Positions 53,082 through 61,521 of a DNA stretch of 64,000 nucleotides are shown here, piece after piece. The translations under genes were made by a program, and so were the position numbers. The DNA is taken from NCBI GenBank assembly GCA_032249735.1, contig JAVVHA010000003.1:1-64000 (forward strand), read 5' to 3'. The notes below the pieces were generated by a model that was given only the letters and a program-made list of their open reading frames with translations, searched no databases and was not told the DNA's origin. The stretch's first letter is position 1. Every line of letters begins with the position of its first letter. This stretch comes from Dehalococcoidia bacterium (lineage in GTDB: Bacteria; Chloroflexota; Dehalococcoidia; SM23-28-2; HRBIN24).

Positions 53082-53750
53082 ATGGACAGCAGCGTAGCCA
53101 TCGTCTCCAGCGACGAGGCCTTCGCCTCCCTACTGGAGGGCGGCCTGGCCCAGGAGGGGTTCCGGGCCTTCGTTTTCTCTCCGGCACAGGAGGCAGTGGC
53201 TGAAGCCCTGGCTCAAGGGGTAGAGGCCATAGTCCTGGACGTGCCCTCCCTAGGGGAGGCGGACCTCGCCCACTTCCTTCGCTCCCTGCCACGGGGCAGG
53301 GAGGCGGTGGTGATCCTCGTCTCGCCCGAGCACCTGTCCACTCTCGACCCCTCCCTGGATGTGGACGACTTCGCCCTAAGGGGGGCGGGGACGGCGGAGG
53401 TGGCCGCCCGCCTGCGGATAGCCCTATGGCGCCGCGGCGCCCGCGATAGCCCCCGCATCCTCAGGCGGGGGGAGCTGGTCATCGACCTAGCCGGCTACCG
53501 GGTCTTTGTGGAGGGGCGGCCCGTGCAACTCACCTACAGGGAGTACGAGCTCCTGCGCTTTTTGGCCTCCCACCCCGGGCGGGTCTTCACCCGTGAGGAG
53601 CTGGTCAACAAAGTGTGGGGATACGAATTCTATGGTGGGACGCGCACGGTGGATGTCCACGTGCGGCGCCTGCGGGCCAAGATCGAGTCCCCCCACCGCA
53701 CCTTCATCGAGACGGTACGCAACGTGGGGTACCGCTTCCGCCCCTCTTGA
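53082..53750 (+). CDS. OmpR/PhoB-family regulator with incomplete receiver, GlnR-like
   Basis: 222 aa. The receiver-like domain (1-115) keeps an Asp at residue 53 (IVLDVPSL). One of the paired acidic residues near the N terminus is Ser (VSSDEA). The switch Thr/Ser site reads ILVSPE and the invariant Lys position reads FALRGA. Phosphorylation is therefore uncertain, as for actinobacterial GlnR. The winged helix (about 125-222) contains LTYREYELLRFLASHPGRVF, WGYEFYGGTRTVDVHVRRLR and GYRF. No kinase gene is adjacent. It is followed at 5 bp by the GTAAC array before amtB, which makes it the likely activator of the nitrogen genes. Confidence 0.85.
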   Translation: MDSSVAIVSSDEAFASLLEGGLAQEGFRAFVFSPAQEAVAEALAQGVEAIVLDVPSLGEADLAHFLRSLPRGREAVVILVSPEHLSTLDPSLDVDDFALRGAGTAEVAARLRIALWRRGARDSPRILRRGELVIDLAGYRVFVEGRPVQLTYREYELLRFLASHPGRVFTREELVNKVWGYEFYGGTRTVDVHVRRLRAKIESPHRTFIETVRNVGYRFRPS

Positions 53751-53754
53751 GGAT

Positions 53755-53792
53755 GTAACGGGAAGGTAACCTTTCGGTAACGCGTCCGTAAT
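53755..53792 (+). promoter_or_regulatory. Four GTAAC/T boxes at exact 11-bp period before amtB
   Basis: GTAAC at 53755-53759, 53766-53770 and 53777-53781, then GTAAT at 53788-53792, each separated by 6 bp. This matches the gTnAc-n6 half-site rhythm known for GlnR boxes. The centre (about 53773) lies ~53 bp before the transcript start predicted from the -10 at 53814-53819. The 11-bp step places all boxes on nearly the same DNA face. Confidence 0.85.
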
Positions 53793-53810
53793 CTCAAGGC
53801 CTCCCTCCCT

Positions 53811-53819
53811 TGCTAAATT
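53811..53819 (+). promoter_or_regulatory. Extended -10 of amtB (TGCTAAATT)
   Basis: TG-C-TAAATT (53811-53819) has the extended -10 form and predicts a start near 53826. No -35 hexamer is seen; the GTAAC array lies just upstream instead, consistent with activator dependence. Confidence 0.6.
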
Positions 53820-53849
53820 TCAAGGCAAAACCGAGGAAGGAGGGCGGCC

Positions 53850-55232
53850 ATGCCTATGTTGCAGATCGATACCGGCGATACCGCCTGGCTGCTAGTGGCC
53901 TCGGCCCTGGTGCTCCTTATGACGCCAGGACTGGCCTTCTTCTATGGAGGGCTGGTGCGGGGCAAGAACGTCCTTTCCACCATCATGCATAGCTTCATCA
54001 TTATGGCCGTGGTGAGCCTGGTGTGGGTGCTGTGGGGATATTCCCTAGCCTTTGGGCCTGACCACGGCGGGTTCATCGGGGACCTCTCTTGGTTCGGGAT
54101 GCGCCTGGTGGGAGGGGAGCCCAACCCCGATTACGCCGCCACCATTCCCCACCAGCTATACATGATCTTCCAGATGATGTTCGCCATCATCACCCCTGCC
54201 CTCATCACCGGCGCCTTCGCTGAGAGGGCCAAGTTCAGCACCTTCCTGGTCTTTGTGGTGTTGTGGGTGACCTTGGTGTATGCACCCGTGGCCCACTGGG
54301 TGTGGGGCAAGAACGGGTGGCTGGGGACCAACGGCGGCCTGGGGGCCTACGACTTCGCCGGGGGAACGGTGGTGCACATCAACTCGGGGGTGGCTGCCCT
54401 GGCTGCAGCCATAATATTTGGCCGGCGCTTGGGATATGGCCGAGAGCCCATGGAGCCTCACAACATACCCTTTGTGGTGCTGGGGGCTGGGCTCCTGTGG
54501 TTCGGGTGGTTTGGGTTCAACGCTGGTAGCGCCCTCATTGCTGGCGCCCCAGCAGTCAACGCCTTTCTCCAGACCAATACGGCGGCGGCGGCAGGGGCCT
54601 TGGCCTGGGCCTTAGCCTCTTGGGCCATCCTGGGGCGGCCCAGCGTGGTGGGGGCGGCCTCAGGAGCGGTGGCCGGCCTGGTGGCCATCACCCCTGCTGC
54701 CGGCTTTGTAGGCATCTGGCCTGACACGGCCGATGGCTACCTCAACATCGTGCCAGCCATCGTCATCGGCGCGGTGGCAGGACTCCTCTGCTTTGGGGCC
54801 ACCCGCCTGCGGGGCGCCATAGGCCTGGACGATGCCCTAGACGTGTGGGCAGTGCACGGTGTGGGCGGCACATGGGGCGCCTTGGCCACAGGCCTCTTCG
54901 CCACCTCCGCTATCACCACCATCGCCGGCTTCCGCGGGGTGGGTGGGGCCATCGATGGCCGCCCCGAGCAGCTGCTGGCCCAGCTGGCAGGGGTGGCCGC
55001 CACCTGGGCCTATTCCTTTGTCGTCACCTTCGCTATCCTCAAGGCCCTGGATCTGGCCCTGGGAGTGCGGGTCAGCGAGGAGGAGGAAGTGGTAGGCCTG
55101 GACGTGAGTCAACATGGGGAGCGGGCCTACGTCCTGGAGGGGGTCGGCCTGGCAGTGCCCCCGCCGGAGGCCCCGGCCCCCGCACCCCAGCCCCAGCTGG
55201 GAGAGGCGCCTGGCCCCGCCAGTGCCTCATAA
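53850..55232 (+). CDS. amtB: Ammonium transporter AmtB
   Basis: 460 aa with about eleven membrane helices. Amt signatures include LMTPGLAFFYGGLVRGKNVLS and the twin-His pore, with one His in VVHINSGVAALAAAI and the other in WAVHGVGGTWGALATG. It conducts ammonium into the cell and is gated by PII proteins binding its cytoplasmic face. The C-terminal tail (~40 residues, Pro/Ala-rich) is longer than in E. coli. It precedes glnB, the usual amtB-PII pairing. Confidence 0.95.
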   Translation: MPMLQIDTGDTAWLLVASALVLLMTPGLAFFYGGLVRGKNVLSTIMHSFIIMAVVSLVWVLWGYSLAFGPDHGGFIGDLSWFGMRLVGGEPNPDYAATIPHQLYMIFQMMFAIITPALITGAFAERAKFSTFLVFVVLWVTLVYAPVAHWVWGKNGWLGTNGGLGAYDFAGGTVVHINSGVAALAAAIIFGRRLGYGREPMEPHNIPFVVLGAGLLWFGWFGFNAGSALIAGAPAVNAFLQTNTAAAAGALAWALASWAILGRPSVVGAASGAVAGLVAITPAAGFVGIWPDTADGYLNIVPAIVIGAVAGLLCFGATRLRGAIGLDDALDVWAVHGVGGTWGALATGLFATSAITTIAGFRGVGGAIDGRPEQLLAQLAGVAATWAYSFVVTFAILKALDLALGVRVSEEEEVVGLDVSQHGERAYVLEGVGLAVPPPEAPAPAPQPQLGEAPGPASAS

Positions 55233-55242
55233 TAGGTGTTAG

Positions 55243-55608
<366 letters not shown>

Positions 55609-55610
55609 GT

Positions 55611-55626
55611 GTAACATAAACGTAAC
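55611..55626 (+). promoter_or_regulatory. Two GTAAC boxes at 11-bp period before glnA
   Basis: GTAAC at 55611-55615 and 55622-55626 (6-bp spacer ATAAAC). The same words and step as before amtB. The centre lies ~53 bp upstream of the transcript start predicted from TATAAT at 55660-55665. The boxes begin 3 bp after the glnB stop. Confidence 0.85.
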
Positions 55627-55659
55627 ACCCACCCACACCCTTTAACTATCGCCCGCCTT

Positions 55660-55665
55660 TATAAT
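55660..55665 (+). promoter_or_regulatory. -10 of glnA (TATAAT)
   Basis: A perfect TATAAT, 23 bp before the glnA ATG at 55688, without a consensus -35. The transcript would start near 55672 just before the GAAGGAGGG ribosome site, a very short leader. Confidence 0.65.
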
Positions 55666-55687
55666 GCCACGTTGAAGGAGGGAGAAC

Positions 55688-57154
55688 ATGGTGTTAAAGC
55701 CCGATGAGATCAAACGTTTGCAAGAGGCGGTGGAGAGGGTACAGGAGCTCATCCGTCGCCACAACATTCAGATCGTAGACCTTAGGTTCAACGACCTGCC
55801 GGGCCTCTGGCAGCACTTCTCCATGCCCGTCTCCGAGCTGACGGAGATGGACGACATCGTCACCAGCATCTGGGTGGACGGCGTGGGGTTCGATGGCTCG
55901 TCCATACGCGGCTTCCAGAAGATCCAGGAATCGGACATGATCCTGGTGCCGGACCCCACCACTGCCCGCCTGGACCCCATGTGCCAGCACCCCACCCTGG
56001 CCATCATTTGCGATGTCTACGACCCCCTCACCAGGGAGCCATACACACGCGACCCACGATACATCGCCAAGAAGGCGGAGCAGTACTTGCGCCGCTCAGG
56101 CATCGCCGACGTCTCCTTCTGGGGCCCGGAATGTGAGTTCTTCATCTTCGACGATGTACGCTTCGACCAGGGGGAGCACTTCGGCTTCTATTACGTGGAC
56201 TCCTTGGAGGGGGAGTGGAACTCGGGGCGGGAGGAGAAGCCCAACCTGGGCTATAAGCCCCGCTTCAAGGAGGGTTACTTCCCCGTCCCTCCCCACGACT
56301 CGCTGCAGGACATCCGCAGCGAGATCATCCTCACCATGATCAACATCGGCATACCCGTGGAGGTGCACCACCACGAGGTAGCCACGGGCGGCCAGTGCGA
56401 GATCGACATGAAGTTCGACTCCTTAGTGAACATGGCCGATAAGGTCATGTGGTACAAGTACCTGGTGAAGAACATCGCCCGCAAGCACAATAAGGTGGCC
56501 ACCTTCATGCCCAAACCCTTGTTCGGCGATAACGGCTCTGGCATGCACACCCACCAGAGCCTATGGAAGAACGGCGAGAACCTCTTCTACGACGCCGAGG
56601 GATACGCCATGATCTCCCAGCTGTGTCGCTATTACATCGGTGGCCTGCTGAAGCACTCGCGGGCCCTCATGGCCTTCTGCGCCCCCACCACCAACTCCTA
56701 CAAGCGCCTCACCCCTGGCTATGAGGCCCCGGTGAACCTGGTGTATTCCGCCCGCAACCGTTCGGCGGCCGTGCGTATCCCCGTCTATTCTCCCAACCCC
56801 AAGAGCAAGCGTATCGAGTACCGGCCCCCTGATGGCTCCTGTAACCCCTACCTGGCCTTCGCCGCCATGCTCATGGCCGGCATCGATGGCATCGAGAACG
56901 AGATCGACCCGGGGCCCCCCTTGGACAAGAACACCTATGAGCTCTCCCCGGAGGAGGAGGCAGCTATACCCAAGGTGCCCGCGTCCCTAGAGGAGGCGCT
57001 GCGCGCCCTGGAAGAGGACCACGAGTTCCTCCTCAAGGGAGGGGTCTTCACCAGCGACGTCCTGGAGACATGGGTGGAGTACAAGCGGCTGGAGATCGAC
57101 CAGATCCGCCTGCGGCCCCACCCGTGGGAGTTCCACCTGTACTTTGATGTCTGA
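55688..57154 (+). CDS. glnA: Glutamine synthetase, type I (beta-like, with adenylylation-site Tyr)
   Basis: 488 aa. Active-site blocks: [63 protein letters not shown] and [15 protein letters not shown]. The segment [14 protein letters not shown] places a Tyr at the position adenylylated in GSI-beta enzymes; a cognate adenylyltransferase is not in the window. It makes glutamine from glutamate and ammonium. It follows glnB behind its own GTAAC boxes and -10. A strong hairpin lies 12 bp after the stop. Confidence 0.96.
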   Translation: MVLKPDEIKRLQEAVERVQELIRRHNIQIVDLRFNDLPGLWQHFSMPVSELTEMDDIVTSIWVDGVGFDGSSIRGFQKIQESDMILVPDPTTARLDPMCQHPTLAIICDVYDPLTREPYTRDPRYIAKKAEQYLRRSGIADVSFWGPECEFFIFDDVRFDQGEHFGFYYVDSLEGEWNSGREEKPNLGYKPRFKEGYFPVPPHDSLQDIRSEIILTMINIGIPVEVHHHEVATGGQCEIDMKFDSLVNMADKVMWYKYLVKNIARKHNKVATFMPKPLFGDNGSGMHTHQSLWKNGENLFYDAEGYAMISQLCRYYIGGLLKHSRALMAFCAPTTNSYKRLTPGYEAPVNLVYSARNRSAAVRIPVYSPNPKSKRIEYRPPDGSCNPYLAFAAMLMAGIDGIENEIDPGPPLDKNTYELSPEEEAAIPKVPASLEEALRALEEDHEFLLKGGVFTSDVLETWVEYKRLEIDQIRLRPHPWEFHLYFDV

Positions 57155-57166
57155 GGGTGGGCAAAG

Positions 57167-57188
57167 GGGGGGCCTAAGGAGGCCCCCC
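57167..57188 (+). terminator. Terminator between the two glnA genes
   Basis: GGGGGGCC (57167-57174) pairs with GGCCCCCC (57181-57188) around TAAGGA. AAA before and TTT after the stem extend it with a bulge. A short T-run follows (TTTGC). Confidence 0.75.
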
Positions 57189-57190
57189 TT

Positions 57191-57199
57191 TGCTATTAT
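57191..57199 (+). promoter_or_regulatory. Extended -10 of the second glnA (TGCTATTAT)
   Basis: TG-C-TATTAT (57191-57199) begins 2 bp past the stem of the first glnA terminator. The predicted start near 57206 leaves a ~10-nt leader to ATG 57216. There are no GTAAC boxes here, in contrast to the first glnA. Confidence 0.55.
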
Positions 57200-57215
57200 G
57201 TCTATGGTGGGGATC

Positions 57216-58562
57216 ATGGATGCCAGGGAGGCCAAGGAACACGTGCTGGAGATGGCCCGCCAGCACGATGTCAAGTTTGTGCGCCTCTGGTTCTCCGACA
57301 TCTTGGGCCAGCTCAAGAGCATCAACATCACCGTGGAGGAGCTGCCGGAGGCCCTGGAGGATGGGGTCAACTTCGATGGCTCATCCATAGAGGGCTTCGC
57401 CAGAGCCGATGAGTCGGACATGATCGCTATGCCCGACCCCACCACCTTCGCCATCCTCCCCTGGCGCCCTCAGCAGAAGCGGGTGGCCCGCATGTTCTGC
57501 GACATCCTCCTGCCCTCCGGCGAGCCCTTTGAGGGGGACCCACGCTTCGTCCTCAAGCGTAACCTGCAACGGGCGGCCCAGTTGGGCTACACCTTCTATG
57601 TGGGGCCAGAGTTGGAGTTCTTCTATTTCCAGAGCGCCGACGCCCCCCAGGCCCTGGACCGAGGCGGCTACTTCGATATGACGCCCCTGGACGAGGCCAC
57701 CGAGCTGCGCCGCGACACTGTCCTCATGCTGGAGGAGATGGGCATCGCTGTGGAGCATAGCCATCACGAGGGGGCCCCTAGCCAGCACGAGATCGACCTC
57801 CACTACGCCGACGCCCTCACCATGGCGGACGCCGTCATGACTGCTCGTCTGGTGATAAAGGAGGTGGCCCTCCGCCACGGCGTCTATGCCACTTTCATGC
57901 CCAAACCCCTTTCCGACTTCAATGGCTCAGGCATGCATGTAAACCAGTCCCTCTTCCGGGGGGAGCGCAACGCCTTCTACGATCCTCACGCTCCCCAGCA
58001 CCTCTCGGCGGTAGCTAGGGCCTACATCGCCGGCCTTCTGCGCCACGCCCCTGAGATCTCCTTAGTCACCAACCAATGGGTCAACTCGTATAAGCGGCTG
58101 GTCCCTGGCCTGGGGCCCTTGGGGTTCGAGGCCCCTGCCTACGTCTCCTGGTCCTTCCGCAACCGGGCCGACCTTATCCGGGTGCCGGAGGTGCGGCCGG
58201 GGCGGGAACAAGCCATGCGCATTGAGTACCGGGCCCCTGACGCCGCCTGCAACCCCTACCTGGCCTTCGCCGCCATGTTGGCCGCTGGCCTGGAGGGCAT
58301 CGAGAAGGAGTATCCTTGCCCACCCCCCGCCGAAAAGAGCGTCTACCAGATGGATGAGGGGGAGCGGCAGGCCCTGGGCATCACCCGCTTGCCCGAGTCC
58401 CTGTGGGAAGCCATCCAATGGGCTGAATCCTCCCAGCTCCTGCGCCGCTGCTTGGGCGACCACGTCTTCACCAAGCTCATCGAGAACAAGAGGATGGAGT
58501 GGGCCGATTACCGACGCCAGGTCACCGATTACGAGATCAGGCGTTACCTGCCCATCCTCTGA
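57216..58562 (+). CDS. Glutamine synthetase, type I alpha-like (second copy)
   Basis: 448 aa from ATG 57216 with GGTGGGG 5-7 nt upstream; in-frame ATGs at 57198 and 57204 lie on or beside the -10. The active-site blocks are FDGSSIEGFARADESDM, PELEFFYFQ, SQHEIDLHYADALTMAD, FMPKPLSDFNGSGMHVNQSL and the glutamate-binding NRADLIRVPEV. The C terminus DYRRQVTDYEIRRYLPIL is alpha-type and lacks the adenylylation Tyr segment. Clearly a different subfamily from the first glnA, not a recent duplicate. Possible roles are a second GS with other kinetics or a gamma-glutamyl ligase relative. Confidence 0.9.
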   Translation: MDAREAKEHVLEMARQHDVKFVRLWFSDILGQLKSINITVEELPEALEDGVNFDGSSIEGFARADESDMIAMPDPTTFAILPWRPQQKRVARMFCDILLPSGEPFEGDPRFVLKRNLQRAAQLGYTFYVGPELEFFYFQSADAPQALDRGGYFDMTPLDEATELRRDTVLMLEEMGIAVEHSHHEGAPSQHEIDLHYADALTMADAVMTARLVIKEVALRHGVYATFMPKPLSDFNGSGMHVNQSLFRGERNAFYDPHAPQHLSAVARAYIAGLLRHAPEISLVTNQWVNSYKRLVPGLGPLGFEAPAYVSWSFRNRADLIRVPEVRPGREQAMRIEYRAPDAACNPYLAFAAMLAAGLEGIEKEYPCPPPAEKSVYQMDEGERQALGITRLPESLWEAIQWAESSQLLRRCLGDHVFTKLIENKRMEWADYRRQVTDYEIRRYLPIL

Positions 58563-58608
58563 GCCGCCCTTGCCTTTGAGGGAGCGCATCCGCCTTATCA
58601 TGTCCCTG

Positions 58609-58617
58609 TGCTAAGAT
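58609..58617 (+). promoter_or_regulatory. Candidate extended -10 before the LuxR-type regulator
   Basis: TG-C-TAAGAT ending at 58617, 41 bp before the ATG at 58659. No good -35. Confidence 0.35.
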
Positions 58618-58658
58618 GATGCTAGTGCTTCTGACCGTGTCTCGGGAGGTGGCGAAGG

Positions 58659-59360
58659 ATGGCCTTCGGTTCAGGCCAGGGCAAGCTGGAGAGCGGCAAG
58701 GGGCATCCCACCACCGTCCTGGTGGTGGACGACCATCCTGTGGTGCGGGAGGGGCTCAAGGCCCTCATCTCCCATCGGGACATCCGCGTCATCGGCGAGG
58801 CAGCCACCGGACGGCAGGCGGTGGAGGAGGCCCGCCGCCTGCGCCCAGACGTGGTGCTCATGGACATCCGTCTGCCAGACATGGACGGGCTGACGGCCAC
58901 CGAGCAGATAAAGAAGGAGCTGCCCCGCACCACCGTCATCATCGTTACCAGCTATGACGACCCCCAGTACATCCAGAGGGCCCTTTTGGCAGGGGCCTCC
59001 GGCTACCTCCTGAAGGGGATGCCCAGGGAGGCCTACATCGAGGCCATCAGGGTGGTGCGAGCTGGCGCCTCCATCTTCCACGCCTCCGTCGTCCCCCAGC
59101 TCATGGCTGCGGTGGCAGCCACCCCCGACCCTGTTGCCCAGCAGATGGTGGCCTCCCTCAGCGAGCGGGAGCGGGAGGTGTTGGCCCTCCTAGCCCAGGG
59201 GCTCACTAACAAGGAGATCGCTGAGCGCATCCACTACAGCGTGGGCACCGTCAAGAACTTGGTGGCCACCATCATCGAGAAGCTCAACGTGTCCGACCGC
59301 ACCCAGGCAGCGGTAGTGGCCGCCCGCGCCGGCCTCCTCAGCGTCGATAGAGAAACCTAA
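58659..59360 (+). CDS. NarL/FixJ-family response regulator
   Basis: 233 aa. The receiver shows LVVDDHPVVREGL, the phospho-acceptor VVLMDIRLPDMDG (Asp near residue 71), a switch Thr/Ser in IIVTSYDD and the Lys in YLLKGMP. The LuxR-type helix-turn-helix is LSEREREVLALLAQGLTNKEIAERI. No kinase is adjacent. The orphan HisKA_3-type kinase at 34-36 kb is of the class that partners NarL regulators, so it may be the cognate sensor (inference). A TGCACC/GGTGCA hairpin with TTTT follows. Confidence 0.92.
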   Translation: MAFGSGQGKLESGKGHPTTVLVVDDHPVVREGLKALISHRDIRVIGEAATGRQAVEEARRLRPDVVLMDIRLPDMDGLTATEQIKKELPRTTVIIVTSYDDPQYIQRALLAGASGYLLKGMPREAYIEAIRVVRAGASIFHASVVPQLMAAVAATPDPVAQQMVASLSEREREVLALLAQGLTNKEIAERIHYSVGTVKNLVATIIEKLNVSDRTQAAVVAARAGLLSVDRET

Positions 59361-59362
59361 TG

Positions 59363-59381
59363 TGCACCATAGGTGCATTTT
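59363..59381 (+). terminator. Short intrinsic terminator after the LuxR-type regulator
   Basis: TGCACC (59363-59368) pairs with GGTGCA (59372-59377) around ATA and is followed by TTTT (59378-59381). Confidence 0.55.
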
Positions 59382-59471
59382 GGCTAAAGGGCCCTTGGCC
59401 AACTCTCATAGGAGGAGCATGACCATATTCCAGGGCCCCTTGGCCACCTGACACTGCCTGCGCCACCCCAG

Positions 59472-59497
59472 CACCCCTAGGATGGTACCCAGGGGTG
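59472..59497. repeat. 7-bp inverted repeat upstream of the ECF sigma factor gene
   Basis: CACCCCT (59472-59478) pairs with AGGGGTG (59491-59497) around 12 bp. It lies 39 bp before the preferred ECF start and could be an operator or a leader hairpin. Confidence 0.35.
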
Positions 59498-59536
59498 ATG
59501 GTGGTGGCTCGTGTCATGGTCAAGGGCTCTGAGAAG

Positions 59537-60055
59537 ATGGCAAGGGTAGCCTCCGACCAGGAGCTAGAGGGTTGGTTTCGGCTCTTCTACCCGCGCGTCT
59601 ATAGCTACGTCCTCGCCCGAACGGGCGACCAGGATGTGGCGCAAGACCTGACGGCCGAGGCCTTCGCCCGCGCGTGGGAGTCGTGGGGCCAGTTGGAGCA
59701 CCAGGAGGCGCGGGCCAGCTGGCTGTGGGCCATCGCCCGCAACCTGGTGGCCAGCTACTTTCGCCAGGCCCATCGCCGGGCCAAAGGTGAGCACAGGCTG
59801 GGCACCATATTGGAACCGCCCATGGACGGCCCAGAGGAGGCGGTGCTAGCTTCGGACGACAAGAGGAGCCTGCAAGAGGCGCTGGCTGGTCTCTCAGAGC
59901 GGGAGCAGGAGGTCCTGCGTCTGCGCTTCGAGGCGGACCTGGACAGCAGGCAGGTGGGGGATCTTCTGGGCCTCAGCGATGTTCACGTGCGGGTCATCCT
60001 GCACCGTGCCCTGGGCAAGCTGCGAAGGGCCATGACGGGCATGGCCGCCGCCTAA
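59537..60055 (+). CDS. ECF-type RNA polymerase sigma factor
   Basis: 172 aa from ATG 59537; upstream in-frame starts at 59495 and later add a non-conserved leader. Region 2 shows FRLFYPRVYSYVLARTGD, DVAQDLTAEAFARAWE and WLWAIARNLVASYFR. Region 4 has LSEREQEVLRLRFEADLD and the LGLSDVHVRVILHRALGKLRR helix-turn-helix. No anti-sigma gene is adjacent, unusual for the group. Its stop overlaps the convergent nuoN stop by 4 bp. Confidence 0.88.
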   Translation: MARVASDQELEGWFRLFYPRVYSYVLARTGDQDVAQDLTAEAFARAWESWGQLEHQEARASWLWAIARNLVASYFRQAHRRAKGEHRLGTILEPPMDGPEEAVLASDDKRSLQEALAGLSEREQEVLRLRFEADLDSRQVGDLLGLSDVHVRVILHRALGKLRRAMTGMAAA

Positions 60056-61521
60056 GGACGCACGGCCAGGGCCGCTGGCGCGCCCTGGTATACCAGCGAG
60101 ACAGCTTCCTGGGCAGCGTTGAACAGGGGCTGGGGCCCCAGCCCCACTACGAAGATGGCCACCACCAGCACCGCTACCAGCCCATACTCCAGCCATGGCA
60201 CCCGAAAGCGTCCTCCCTCGGCCGGCTCCACCACATACATCTGCCGCATGACCATCAGATAGTAATAGAGGGAGACGAAGCTGGCGAAGACAGCCACCGC
60301 CGCCAGCCATACCATCCCCTCCTCGGCGATGGCCTGGAAGAGGACGAACTTGGTGACAAACCCGGCAAACAGGGGCATGCCCGCCAAGGAGAAAAGGGAG
60401 ATGGAGAAGGTCAGGGCCAGGAAGGGCGCCCGCTCCGCCATCCCCCGATACCCATAGATGTCCTCCTCCCCCGTCCAGTTGTAATAGACGATGGCACAGG
60501 CGAAGGCCGCCAGGTTGCTTATGACATATCCGGCAAGGTGCAGCACCACCGCGCTAGCAGCGTCCATCCGCTCCGGCGAAAGGGCGGCGATGCCCGCCAG
60601 CAGATACCCCACCTGGCCAATGCTGGAGTAGGCCAATAGCCTCTTGACATTGCGCTGGTGCAGGGCCACCAGGTTGCCCAGCAACATGGTGACGGTGGCC
60701 AGAGCCGCCAAGAGGGGGCGCCAATCCTCGTGCAAGGGGAGGAAGGCCTGGACCATCACCTTGAGGAAGAGGGCAAAGCCCGCCGCCTTGGAGATAGCCG
60801 AGATAAAGGCCGTCACCGGCATGGGCGCTCCCTCGTAGGCATCAGGCGCCCACATATGGAAGGGGACGGCCGAGACCTTGAACCCCAGCCCCGCCACCAC
60901 CAGCACCAGCCCAAGGAGGGCCAGGCCCCGCAGGCCCGTGAGATCGCCCGCCAGGGCCTCCGCTATATCCCCATACTGGGTGGTCCGGGCCAGGGCATAC
61001 ACCAGCCCCAGCCCGTACAAGAAGATGGCCGAGGAGAAGGCCCCCAAGAGCATGTACTTAAGGCCCCCCTCGTTGGACCGCAGCTCCATCTTGGCGAAGG
61101 AGGTCAGCACATACAGGCTGAACGACAAGAGCTCCAACGATATGTAGGCCGTAAGAAGCTCCCGCGCTGCCGCCATGTAGGTGGCGCCGATGACGGCCAC
61201 CAGCACCAGCCCATAATATTCCCCAGGATGCCGCAGATGCGCCTCCACATACCGGGCGGACATAAGACATACCGCCACGGCGATAAGACCAAAGGTCACC
61301 CGGAAGAAGGTGGTGTAGCTATCGATGTCCAAAAGGCCCCCGAAGTTGGCCCGATCACCTAGCCAGATGAGGGAGGTGGCGGTGGCGGCCAGGGCCCCCA
61401 CGGCCGATAGGTAGCCCAGCCAGGAGGCCCTCACCCTACCCCATAAGCCCACCGTCACTACCAGCGCCGCCCACCCAGCCAGCACATACTCAGGGGCCAG
61501 GAGAGACCAGTCCCATCTCAT
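60052..61521 (-). CDS. nuoN: NADH-quinone oxidoreductase subunit N
   Basis: 489 aa from ATG 61521; the longer upstream extension in the same frame is Gly/Arg-rich and lies in nuoM's antisense frame. Antiporter-like membrane subunit with about 14 helices. Signatures are LLTAYISLELLSFSLYVLTSF, GFKVSAVPFHMWAPDAYEGAP and AYSSIGQVGYLL. It is one of the proton-pumping modules of complex I. Its start overlaps the nuoM stop (ATGA). Confidence 0.95.
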   Translation of the reverse strand: MRWDWSLLAPEYVLAGWAALVVTVGLWGRVRASWLGYLSAVGALAATATSLIWLGDRANFGGLLDIDSYTTFFRVTFGLIAVAVCLMSARYVEAHLRHPGEYYGLVLVAVIGATYMAAARELLTAYISLELLSFSLYVLTSFAKMELRSNEGGLKYMLLGAFSSAIFLYGLGLVYALARTTQYGDIAEALAGDLTGLRGLALLGLVLVVAGLGFKVSAVPFHMWAPDAYEGAPMPVTAFISAISKAAGFALFLKVMVQAFLPLHEDWRPLLAALATVTMLLGNLVALHQRNVKRLLAYSSIGQVGYLLAGIAALSPERMDAASAVVLHLAGYVISNLAAFACAIVYYNWTGEEDIYGYRGMAERAPFLALTFSISLFSLAGMPLFAGFVTKFVLFQAIAEEGMVWLAAVAVFASFVSLYYYLMVMRQMYVVEPAEGGRFRVPWLEYGLVAVLVVAIFVVGLGPQPLFNAAQEAVSLVYQGAPAALAVRP

